Shown one piece after another: positions 1 through 9,930 of a DNA stretch of 64,000 nt (position 1 is its first letter; every line of letters starts with the position of its first letter). A program made the translations under genes and the position numbers. Origin of the DNA: Anas platyrhynchos. Taxonomy: Eukaryota > Chordata > Aves > Anseriformes > Anatidae. The notes beneath the pieces were generated by a model. It was not told the origin of the DNA. It did not search any database and saw only the letters and a list, made by a program, of their open reading frames with translations. Where the stretch lies: the NCBI RefSeq assembly GCF_047663525.1, contig NC_092597.1:24700501-24764500 (forward strand). The letters run 5' to 3'.

Positions 1-2867
1 CAGAGCCTGGCACCCCACCCAGACACGAAATATTTCGCAAAAGCAAAGAGATTTGAAGAAAATTTCATCTGCAGAAACACAGGCTAAAAGAGAGGAGTTT
101 CCAGAGGTGCCCAAATCCCTGTTCAGTGCCTCTGTTTTTCAAATAACTTTGCTCCTTTATTCTCCCATGTGCTGCATGCTAAAAATACACCGCATTCACA
201 GGAAAAAAAAATCCACACCAAAGCAAAATACAGGAGCATTAAAACAGAGAGGGTTTTGGAAGACCAACTTTTTAAAAATTCTCTTTTCTGGAGAATCTGA
301 AACCTTCCAGGTTTTACCCCAGTTACGAAGGACTCTAAATGTGAACCTCCTCCGTGAAGGGAACCCTGTCCCCCCAGCCTGACCCACAGCTGCCTGGATG
401 GATGAATTCCCTCAGAAAACAATTAACGGTGATGATGGGCAATGCTCGAAATTTCCTCAGCACCTTCCTCCCGAAGAGCCACCAATGCTGAACAAGGCTT
501 GGTACCAGGTGAGCTGGAGGAAAGCATCCCCTCTGTTCTGCAGGACTGACCCCTTCCTCAGACACCTCCCGGCTTTCCTTGCCGTTTGCTTGCCTTCAGC
601 GTCCTGCACAGCCCCGTTGCAGACCTGCACCATGAATATTCTGCTGCTAACCTCATCTGGTATGAGATTAATTCGTTGCAAAGCAGTGAGTATTCAAGTG
701 TTCGAGCGCTTTCATTTAAAATTGTCCCAGTGAATTCTACAAAATCACGAGCCAGGTGCTAGCCCTGGGTAAAGCAGTGCGGGTCAGGGCCTTGCAGTAC
801 TTGGTGTGCCAGGAGCTCTCTGCACCGCCTGGTTGCAGCCCCGTTACACCAGAGGAAAATCTTCCAGGTGTGTTCTGAAATTGAAAGGGATGGTGACGGC
901 CTCCCCTTAGCGTTCCCCTGACAGAAAATCCCTCCTGTACAAACACAAAGAGCCAAAACCTGGCTAGCAAGCTTGATTTGAGCCAAACCAGGGATGAGCA
1001 ACAGCATCTATCACGCTGCCACGGGGGCGCAGCTGCCAGAGCAGGACAGCAGCGTGACCCCCCCGCAGACACACACCCCTGGCTGCTGCTGGAAGCAGAC
1101 CACGCAGCACGCAGGGGGCCACTCGAATGCAAGAGCCAGGACTGGGAGAGAAAAAAACACAATGGTATTTCGGTCAGAGCAGTGAGATATTCCAGTGATC
1201 CTGCTGGGAGTGCCAAGACGTGCCAGGCCTGCTGGTGCTGCACTGCCTCGCTGCCGTGGCAGGGCTTCTGGAGTGCTGAGCACGCCGTGCCCAGCCAGAG
1301 GCGATTCGGTGGCTTCTTTCCTTCTAGCCTGTCCCTTGGCCCAGCCGGGTCGCTGCGGGGTCCGTCCCGCAGCCCTGCAGGCACGCTCACCACCGTTTCA
1401 CCGGGAGCCTGCTTAGCCAAAATTATGCAAGACCTGCAGAGCTGGACCCGAGATGTGCGGTGCCTCCTGCGAGCACGCAGCCTGGGCTTTGCACGCCGGG
1501 AAAGGCGCCAGCGCTGCTCCTGCTGAGGGGCTTCTCTGCGCCCTCCAATGGGGGCACTTGGCTTGGTGCAACACACCGCGTTTGGGGGCTGAATTCATCC
1601 ACAGCGAGCCAGCTCCTGTCCTCCTCCCTGAGACCGGGGGTAATTTTGGAAGCAGTGGCAGTGATGGATGGGGATTTGTGTCCCTGGGTTAGAAATCCCC
1701 TTCCCACTTGACACCAAGCCCTGCACTGCCCGAGTGCTTGGATGGATCAGCCTCCAGCAAAGGGCCCCACACAACCGAGCCAGAGGTCTCCAGCACATCC
1801 CACAGTGCTGCTAGCGATCACCCCGCTGAGCCGGGGGGTCAGCCTGCCCTGCGGGCTGCCGGGGAGCCCGGGGACCCCGATCCTTGTGGGGTCTGGCAGC
1901 GGCTGTGCTCCCTCAGTGCCATTTCCACCTGCAGACATTAGCATCTGGCGATGAGCACTGCAGACAAGTAACAGCCCTGCGTGTGCCATGTGGAGCCCCC
2001 AGCTTCTGCCGTGTCCCCGGGAGGCGGCTGTGCTGCGCTCGCTGGCAGGCTGGTGGCAGAGGCACAGCGTGGCGTGGGCAAGGAGCAGGCACGGGCTGAA
2101 ATCCCCGTGAAAGTGGGCCCTGTGCCACCCCCGTGCTGAGCACTGCGCTCCCATTTCCACGCTGCCTGCTCCAAGCAGTGCCGGGCTGTGGGTTCCCTCA
2201 CCGGGGCCGAGCCTTGCACCCGCGGCCGGCCGTGGCAGAGGACACCCCACGCCCGTGGGTGCACTCGCACACCCCGGGTTGCCGCGGGCTGGCGAATTTT
2301 GCAGCCGAACGGCCGAGCCCCGGTGAGGATGGAGCGGCCCCGCGGGGACCCGGGGCTGTGCCGGGGCCCGGTGCCCAGCGGCAGCGCGGGGGCGAGGCGG
2401 CTCCGTGCCGCGGACACGCGTGGAGCCTCGCTGCGCAAAGCGCGGGCCGCGGCCGCCGGGGGGCGCATCGCGCCGCAGCCCCGCCGCCAATTAACGGCAG
2501 CTAATTAGCCGTGACGGGGCGGCACGGGGGGCTCCGGGCAGCACCCGGCCCCCCCCCCCCCCCGACGAACTCCCACCCGCTGCCCCGGGGCGCGCCGCCA
2601 ACGCGGCCCGGCAGTGCCCGCTCCGGGCGGCCCCCCCGGTACCCACTCCCCCGACACCCCCGCTCCATCCCCGGCCGCGGTCACGCGTGGGCAGGTCCCG
2701 GGCGGCGGCGGCTCCGCTGCGGGGCAAGGAGCTGCCGGGGGGCGCGGTGCCCGTCGGTGGAGCCCGGGGGGGGGGGACCGGGGCCGTGCCCCGCGGTGCC
2801 GGTGCCGGTGCCGGTGCGGGGCCCGCCGGGCATCCCCCTGCGGCTCGGCCGGGCCCCGGGCACCCAC
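1..2867 (-). other. RASGRF1: RASGRF1 intron 1 (5' part, runs off left edge)
   Basis: This is the start of the first intron, read right to left from a GTGGGT donor directly after the exon at 2868. The ORFs here are unrelated to any family I recognise and are best explained by GC richness, especially above 2.2 kb where the CpG island begins. Positions 1-400 are AT-rich. A C(15) run at 2549-2563 and GTGCCG-type hexamer repeats near 2795-2817 lie close to the donor. I see no further RASGRF1 exon before position 1. Confidence 0.8.
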
Positions 2868-3143
2868 CTGCTTCTCCAGGGAGTCCTTGGCCGAGAGGGA
2901 GGGCTTGGGGGAGGGCGCCCGGTCGCAGACGCAGCCCTCGAGCAGGTAGAGCCCCGAGGGCCGGGAGCTGGAGTCGGTCTCGAAGTAGAAGAGCATGTTC
3001 TGCAGCAGCGCGAACCACTTGGTGTGCCATTTTGTGTTGTCGGAGCTCCGCTTGCTCAGATAGCCCTTCCTGGCGCCGTCCTTCTTCGCCAGCAGCCCCA
3101 GGTAGGTGACGTGCCCGTCATTCAGCCGCATCCCCTTCTGCAT
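2868..3143 (-). CDS. RASGRF1: RASGRF1 first coding exon (residues 1-92)
   Basis: RASGRF1 is a calcium/calmodulin-responsive guanine nucleotide exchange factor for Ras and Rac, mainly neuronal, acting at the plasma membrane. This exon encodes the extreme N terminus and the first half of the N-terminal PH domain, from about residue 22. Diagnostic stretches are MQKGMRLNDGHV, RKGYLSKRSSDNTKW, KWFALLQN and RPSGLYLLEGCVCDRAPSP. These match RASGRF1 more closely than RASGRF2, which I remember as differing at YLSKRSSDN and in the region after the CVCD motif. The ATG at 3141-3143 fits the family start. The exon ends in phase 0 after LEKQ at CAG|GTGGGT. The open frame continues past 2868 only as GC-rich intron. 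All later exons lie outside the window to the left. Confidence 0.95.
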
Positions 3144-3164
3144 CGTGGCGGCGCCGCCGGCTCC

Positions 3165-3283
3165 TCACATGGTCCCCGCCGGGCAGCGGGCGGGCGGGTA
3201 CCTGCCGAGCAGCCGCAGCCCCCGCGCCCGCATCAGCGGCGCCCGCTGCCCCCGGAGAGCCGCCGGCCGCCGCGCCGGCTCAT
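3165..3283 (-). promoter_or_regulatory. RASGRF1: RASGRF1 5' leader with nested upstream ORFs
   Basis: Reading the minus strand towards the start codon, an ATG at 3283-3281 opens a 16-codon frame that stops with TGA at 3235-3233. The final A of that TGA is the first base of a second ATG (3233-3231), giving a TGATG overlap. The second frame runs 22 codons to a TGA ending at 3165, and its last sense codon is itself an ATG, so the frame ends as ATGTGA (3170-3165). The main ATG follows 21 nt later. Whether all of this is transcribed depends on the cap site, which I cannot see. If it is, translation of RASGRF1 would depend on leaky scanning or reinitiation. Confidence 0.6.
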
Positions 3284-3290
3284 GCCGGGC

Positions 3291-3360
3291 CGTACCGAGC
3301 CGTACCGAGCCGCACCGAGCCGTTCCGTACCGTACCGAGCCGCACCGAGCCGTGCCGTGC
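3291..3360. repeat. 10-bp tandem array, seven units
   Basis: Seven contiguous decamers follow the pattern CGTACCGAGC, with variants CGCACCGAGC, CGTTCCGTAC and CGTGCCGTGC. The period is exactly ten bases with no slippage. The array lies about 150-220 bp upstream of the RASGRF1 ATG, in the promoter or the distal leader, and it is CpG-rich in every unit. Confidence 0.95.
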
Positions 3361-3448
3361 CCGCGCAGCGCTCGCCTCCCGCGGCGCCCGCGGCGGCAGT
3401 GCCGGGGGAGCGCCGCGTCCCGGAGCCGCGTCCCCCGCGGGCGGCGCG

Positions 3449-3456
3449 TCACGTGA
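3449..3456. promoter_or_regulatory. Palindromic E-box TCACGTGA in the RASGRF1 promoter
   Basis: The sequence CGTCACGTGATG contains the perfect 8-bp palindrome TCACGTGA, the preferred core for USF and MiT/TFE bHLH-zip factors. It sits about 300 bp upstream of the RASGRF1 start codon inside the CpG island, close to a GC-box-like stretch (CCGCCCCGCC). Binding is inferred from the motif only. Confidence 0.55.
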
Positions 3457-3850
3457 TGCCGCCCCGCCGGTGCCAGCGCCGCCGCCGCGGACGGCGGCAC
3501 CGGGAGCGCCCCGCGCCGGGGATGGCCCTGCCCCGCCGCCAGCCGCGGGGGCGGCCGCGCCGAGCTCCCCCGAGCCGCCCTCTCCACCGCGGGGCGCAGG
3601 GCCGGTAGCCCCCACACCCGCCGCTCCCCCGGGGCCGCCCCGGCGGACAACCGGCGACCGGCACCGGGAGCGGCTCCGCGGGGCGCCGGGAGGGGGCCCC
3701 GGGTAAAGGGAGCCCCGGCGGAGCGGGACCCCGGGGAGGGGGGGAGCCCGCCCGCAGAGCGCCCCCGCAGCCCGCGGGGAGCCCCCAGCCCCAGCGCACC
3801 GGGCCCGGTTAGGTGGGACCCCCGGGGCTGCCGGGCCCCCGGGGCAGCCG

Positions 3851-6800
3851 TGACCTCAGAGCCCACCGGCTGGGCTCGGGGGGTGCTCAGCCAGGCACTC
3901 TGACCTCAGGCCCCTCGGGGAAGCACCCCCACACCTGGCCCAGGGCTCCTTGCTGACCGCGGGATGTCCCCGCTCCTGTCCCCCACTCGTGGCTGTGGCC
4001 CGGTCCCGTGCCCAGCGGCTGCTGTCCGGCCAGCCCCTGCGGTCCCTGAGGCTGCGGTGGGCGCACGGCACGGCGAGACAGCAGCACCCTCCAGCAGCCT
4101 GCCCCCTTCCAGCCCTGCTCCTGCCGCCGGCACAGCCACTGCCAGGGGGCACAGGTGGGAGAAGAGGAGCCAAGGTCTCCGTTCGTTTCTGTTCTTTTTC
4201 CTGTAATCCCTCCTCTCCATGCGGGCCTGGTGAGCCACGCACAGCACAGCAAAACTGGGCGCTGCTGAGAGCCGCAGCCTGTACGGGGCAGGCAGGGCCC
4301 CGCTGCTCCCCGCATCCTGGGGGCTGCCTGCTGCTGGGAGCACTGGGTGGGCCAAACCCACAGTGATGGGCACTGGGTGGGTCAGACCCCACGGTGATGG
4401 GCACACAGAGCTGGGGTGGCTGCGGGGCGCTGCGTGAACCCACCTGCCCTCACCGCCACAGGGTCGCACCCCAGCCTGGTGTGACCAAGCCCCTGCAGAC
4501 AGGGAGGGCATCAGGAAAACCGCGTTAATTAGCTTTGTTTCCTCTGAAAATGTTGGCACATCTCCAAGGAATTCAGTGAGGTCACAGGCTGCCATGGCAA
4601 CAGGAGGGAACGGGCTGGAATTGGGAAGGGTGCTGCCATTTCCAGGCACCCACAGCCGCTCGCCATGGGACAGGGCGCGGGTGCCCGCTGGGTGCCGGGT
4701 CAGGCCCAGGAGGGGCAGAGTGGCCGGGAGCAGGGCACCCTCAGCACCTCAGCACCCCGTGCCCGTGCGCCCCTCCAGCTGACAGGCAGGGCTCTGTCCT
4801 CCTGGCCGAGTTCTCCCGGCATTACCCCAGTTGCAGGTGTGTAGAGGCCGGCAAGCTCCAGCACTTCCCTGCACATCCAACTCTCCTCGTGGCCCAGGGC
4901 TCTCCCCTCCTTCTCTTCCAGCCTGGTCACACAGCTCCTGCATCCCACTTCACCACCCGACCTCTCTGCTTGTGATAAAAATGGGTCCAAGCATGCAGCT
5001 AACGGCATTTCCCCACAGCCGGCCCATCCTGCCAACCGAGCACTGATCAATGAGCCCCAGAGCAGGAGCTGAGGCAGCCCCCATCCCTCCTGCTTCCCTG
5101 TGGGTCATCACGGGGCCAAGCAGGCAGCCACCACCATGGGACAGGGCAGTGAGGACTGCGGGGTTGGGGTCTCACACAGCTCCTTGTCACAGGGACCCAG
5201 CCCCAGGCAGCGGGGTTGCTTTTGTGCCTGCTCGGCAGGGAACGTGCTGCGGGCTTTGCTCTGTCCCCGTGCAGCCAAGCCCCACACCGGGGGAGCCGAG
5301 AGGCAGAGTGGAGCAGGAGGGGAAAAGATGTCCCATGGGCTGGGAGCAGCTGGCCCCAGGGATGGGGCTGGGGATGTGCCGTGTCCCCTGCCCCCTGCCC
5401 AACGCCCCTCCAGCCCGAGCAGGCTGCTGGGGGACAGCAGAGCTCCCAGCACCAAGCACTGGGCTGTGGTGGAGCCCACAGCAGGGATGCAGCTGCCCCG
5501 TGTCCCAGCCACACGGCAATTTAACCCGAACTCTCCTCAGGTGACAGGGAGGGTAATGGAAAAAACAGCGGATAGTTTCCAAGGCTGGCGCAGATATGGA
5601 AACTGTGATTTCCCAAAACAAAAGGAGGGTTATTTTTTGAGCGTGACGTTTGCTTTGATCGATTCTAAGGCATCTGCAGTGTGACCCCTGTGCTCTGGGA
5701 AAGCAGAGGTGAAGTACTCACCGCTTCTCCCATGAGCTGTGCTGCATACAAAGAGTCAGACCCGCTGCTGGTGGCCATGGAGAGACAAGCAGTTTGGCCA
5801 GAGTTAAGATTTCTCGTCATTTCCAAGGATTTTAATTGCAACAGCTTCTTCTCTCTCCATTTAAGTGTTTAATAAACATCAAAGCAGTTCCTATGGGCAT
5901 CCTTCACAACGCCCAGGCTTGAGCCCGAGTAGAGCTGCGTGCAGCAGCAGCAGTCACTGCAGCAGCACCGTGGGGCCGCTCACTGTGCCCCAGGCAGGCA
6001 CAGCCCCGTGCAGCCAGCACGGGAACGGGGCACCCATCCCGCCGTGACCCCGTGGAATGGGAAAGCAGCAGCAGGGACATTGTGCTCCAGCAGCTCCAAG
6101 CACACTGTAACAGGCTCTAGGGGAGAATCCGACAGAGCAGGGGGAGCACACGGGGTGACAGCAGAGGTGCTGCAGCTGCTGGCCGAGCACGGCACCGCCG
6201 GTGCACGCAGCACAGGGCTGTGCACGAGCTGCCTGCGCAGGGAGGCAGCAGCACTGCAGCAGGGGCTTGCTTGTCCTTCGATGCCTGCTGCTGGGTGCTG
6301 GTGCCAGTGAAGCGCACGTTTTCTTATTTCCACGCCAAAATAATCAGCTGTGTAAAAGGTGGCTCCTGGTGGTTTTAGCGCCTGCTTCCACCTTTTGCAT
6401 TAGCTGGGCTCACGTTGGCTCAGCTGATGGCAGGCACTCATATGCCAGCATCCTCCTGATCAATTCAGTTCCCTCGCAGTCTCCTCCCTCTTTCAAGCTA
6501 GAATGTAGGAAATAACCTGTTAATCTGTGCACCCAGCTGTAGCGGGGTAGGCAGGATGGGTGCTGGGGGCTCGCTGCCCACTCGCTCGTTAACACCTGGG
6601 TGTGAACACACTCACTGCAGGGCTGGCTCTGGCAGCTGCCTCGCCTGGCAGGGCGGTGAGATGCCCCGGGAGGAGCCCCCAGGGAAAGGAAAATGGGCAT
6701 TTTTCTATACAGACAGGCTCAGAGGCATCAAGCTCAGGCTGCAGAGGGGGCTGAGGAACCAGGGCAGGTGTTGACATTTGTGTCATTAAAACCTGTCCCC

Positions 6801-9639
6801 AGGACACAGCACTGCTCTGAGGCACACATTCACGTTCAGTGCTGGGAGCAGGTGCTCACTTTGTGCCCCCAGAGCTCCTCTTCTCCCTGCAGCATGTGCA
6901 CAGAGAGCTCGTGCTTGCTAGAGAGGACTCCAAGCGTGTTGGACCCTGCCCAGGCTGGGCTTTCCAAAAGGAATCAGCCCAAGCTGTGTTCAAAGTCAAG
7001 TCCATTGGCTCGGGCTCCCAAATCTTATAAGCAAGCCTGAAAGTCCCATCTTTTGTTGAGGCCGGCTTTCAAAGTGCTGGTGTGCAGGTCGGGGAGCTCT
7101 GAGCTGCTCCTGCAGGGCTGGGCTCGGGGAGCTGATCTGTGGGAGCAAGGGCACGGCGCTTTGGTAGCAGGGAGACACAGCACAGCAGCTGGTAGTGTCA
7201 AGGCAAGCAGGGCTTTGCTGTTCCTAGCTCAGCAGAAAACTTTGAAGGATAGGAATAGTAACCTCGCATTGACTTCAAGGCACCCTGCAAGGGCTGACGG
7301 TGTACCGGAGCATCTGGGGACAGGACAAAGCAACCTGATTTGAAACGCACCCTCAGCTCCAGCTCCTCTCAAGTGTGCCCTTGATTTTTATCCGATTCCC
7401 CAGCAGTGCTCGAATGCTCTGTCCTTTGTGTTCTTAAAAATATTGCCAGGGCAATGGCAGGAGAGAGAAGAGAGTTTCAGAGTGCCGGTGGGTATCTGCT
7501 GTGTTCACCAGCAGTGCCAGTGCTGCGGGCTGGTGCGCAGTGCCCTCTCAGATCCACCCGCCCCAGCACGTTCCTGCAGCCAGCTCTCTGCTAGGTGGCC
7601 CCATCCAGCGTTTCCTTCTGGCAGAGCGGGTGCAGGTCGCTGGCACCGTGCATTTAACCTTGCCCAACAGAGGTGGCCCCAGGGCAGAGATAAAACCTGG
7701 CTCCTGGGGACGCTGAGGGGGGGTCTCCATGCAGCTCCCCCGGGCTGCAGACAAAGCCATTGCTCCCCAGCAGCACTGATCTGCAGGCACAGGCAGCCTC
7801 CTCGCCAAGGAGCTGGAAGCAGATCCTTGTGGAAATGCCAAAGAGCTGCTTCACGTGTGCCACAGCTCTGTAAGCCACCCCTCCTCGTTGGGTACATTTT
7901 CCTCCTGCTTTGCCACTGTGCTTGCAGTAACCTGCTGCACCTCCAGCTCGCTCCTCCGGGCAGGGTACGGGACAGGGCACCTCCAGGCACTGAGAAACAC
8001 CGACTCAGTCTGTAACACACCCCATAAACAGGACATAAACAGGAGGAGCACAGATCTGCTGAGTGATTTACGTGGGAAAAGCATCTTCTCCTCCCCGTTA
8101 TAAATCCCTCAGCAGCAACTGGGTTCACAAGCAAAGGCTTCTGGAAAGCTACCAGGCACTTCATCTGTTCTGGATGGCCGGTGAAACCAGAGAACAAGCG
8201 CTGTGGGGAGAGGTTCTCCACAAGCACAATGGAGCTAGAATCAACCTCCTACCTTTCCTGCAAGGCAGCTCATAATATTATGTAAAAATGCAAATAATGT
8301 CCACGCAAAGCTGTAGAGCCATAAGTGCCCAGAACAGAGCTCCAGTGAGGAATAAGCCGTAGCTTCTGGACGTGTGAATCACGGATACAAGCGGTTTGGT
8401 TTACAAGCATTTACCCTGCAATGTGTGTTCAGTGGCCGTAAAGGGCCCTTTACGCCCTGTCTGTGCTGCGCTGTGTTAACAAGCATTTTGCCAGGAGGGC
8501 AATCAAGACGAACCTTGGCAATTTCACTCGCTATTTGTGAGCATTTAAAGGGTTTGCAAATCTGAGACGTGGGTTAGAGATGCCCATGGACTCCTTGGCT
8601 GAAGAACGCCAGGAGGTGTTGGGAAACCAGTGCCCTCCTGGGGCACAGGAGGGGCGTGAGCTTGGGTACGGTGCTGGAGCGTGTGTCGGTGCTTTGTGTG
8701 TGCCGAGGGATGGGGACGGGGACAGAAAGCTGCTGGGGCACAGAGCCTGGAGCTGGGGATAGCCCTGGGTCAAGCACAGGGCTGGTGCCATGCAGGGCTC
8801 CCCAGCTGCACCCCAGTGGTCCCAGTTGCCTGGGGGAGTGGGGAGAGGAAGGCAATCTGCCTGGAGAGCCATCATCCCACACATTCATTGGCACCTCTTC
8901 CTCATCCTCCCAGGTTTTGCCTTTCTCCTTCCTTCTGCCCATACCTTGAGCTCAGCTAGCAGAGCTGCAGCCTCCCTGGCCAAATCCTGCCCCCTGCCAG
9001 CCTCTCCCACCAAAGGACAGCACAGCCCGTGGCCTGCCCAGCACCCGGGGCTGTGCGTGCCTTGGGGACACTGCTGGCACCCTGGGAGCCTGCAGGGCTC
9101 TGGGGGGACGAGGCACCCGCACACCCCGCAGCAGCAGCAGTGTGAGCACAGAGCAGTCCCTGCCCTTCCCCGCCGCACGCCCGCTGCTCCCACGTCCCCG
9201 CGATCCGCAGACTTCCCTCTGCCCACACACCAGATCCTTCCCGGTGCCAAGGACCTGCGTGCAGCCGGTGCCTTGGGTGGCATCATTGTCTTGGAAACAG
9301 CTCGGCGACACGCACAGCACAGGCTGGGTGTGCACATGGCTGTGAGCGAGCGGCTCTCGGCAGCGAGGAGTCTGAAATAACTCGGCAGAGGAGGAAACGC
9401 GAGATGCTCCAAGAGGCGCCGCGGCATCCAGGCTGGAGCGGTTTCATCACCAAGTGCTCTCCCATCTAGTGGCTAAAATAGAAATTGTTGGTGCAGCCCG
9501 GGGCTGGGGTGGGCTGCCTGCCCTCCGGCCACCCCGACACAACGCCTCCTGGTCCCACAGCGTGGGGGCTCGGGTCCTGCCCCCCCTGGCACCCACCGCC
9601 TGCAGCCGGCGCAGAGACATTTGTGAGAAGTGCTGAGGG
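3851..9639. other. Non-coding interval upstream of RASGRF1
   Basis: GC-rich DNA with no recognisable exon, RNA gene or transposable element. It contains the direct repeat listed separately (4340-4402) and poorly structured AT-rich patches around 5540-5900 and 8030-8560. I see nothing else I can support. Confidence 0.6.
4340..4402. repeat. Direct repeat of about 31 bp, two copies
   Basis: Two adjacent copies of a unit beginning CACTGGGTGGG and ending GTGATGGG lie side by side, differing at a few positions. This is a small GC-rich minisatellite typical of such regions. Confidence 0.8.
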
Positions 9640-9930
9640 GGAGAGGGATGGATAAATCAGGGCTGCTCCCCGCACGAGGATGCTGCGAGTTCATTAGGCT
9701 AATTTGTCACTTAGAACTGACCCAGCTGCACCGGGTGTCAAAAGGGGGCCGGCTGCACGTGACCCACGGGTGCCGGGGAGGCAGCCACGCTGCGGAAATC
9801 ATATTTGTTGACGTTTTTTAAATGGAAAGCTTAAGAACTGTTATTATGCTGTGCAAAATTATTTCAGCAGCCCTTTGAACTGCTAAGCTATTCTCTGGGA
9901 ATCTCAGCGCCGGGGATGACAATGTGGTAA
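9640..9930. other. AT-rich island, candidate conserved non-coding element
   Basis: A patch of lower GC inside GC-rich flanks, with CATTAGGCTAATTTG near 9692 and several AT-rich words from 9800 to 9930. It carries no open frame of note. The enhancer suggestion rests only on composition. Confidence 0.3.

Larger units (their letters stand above)
2200..3850. promoter_or_regulatory. CpG island at the RASGRF1 5' end
   Basis: This stretch is very GC- and CpG-rich and spans the first coding exon, its donor and the upstream promoter. No TATA box stands out, which fits a dispersed CpG-island promoter. The long ORFs on both strands here are by-products of low stop-codon frequency. Confidence 0.8.

Noticed and set aside
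2505-2867. Continuation of the RASGRF1 open frame for 120 residues past the exon
   Set aside because: The frame runs through a clean CAG|GTGGGT donor into low-complexity, GC-rich sequence. Protein similarity stops exactly at the donor.
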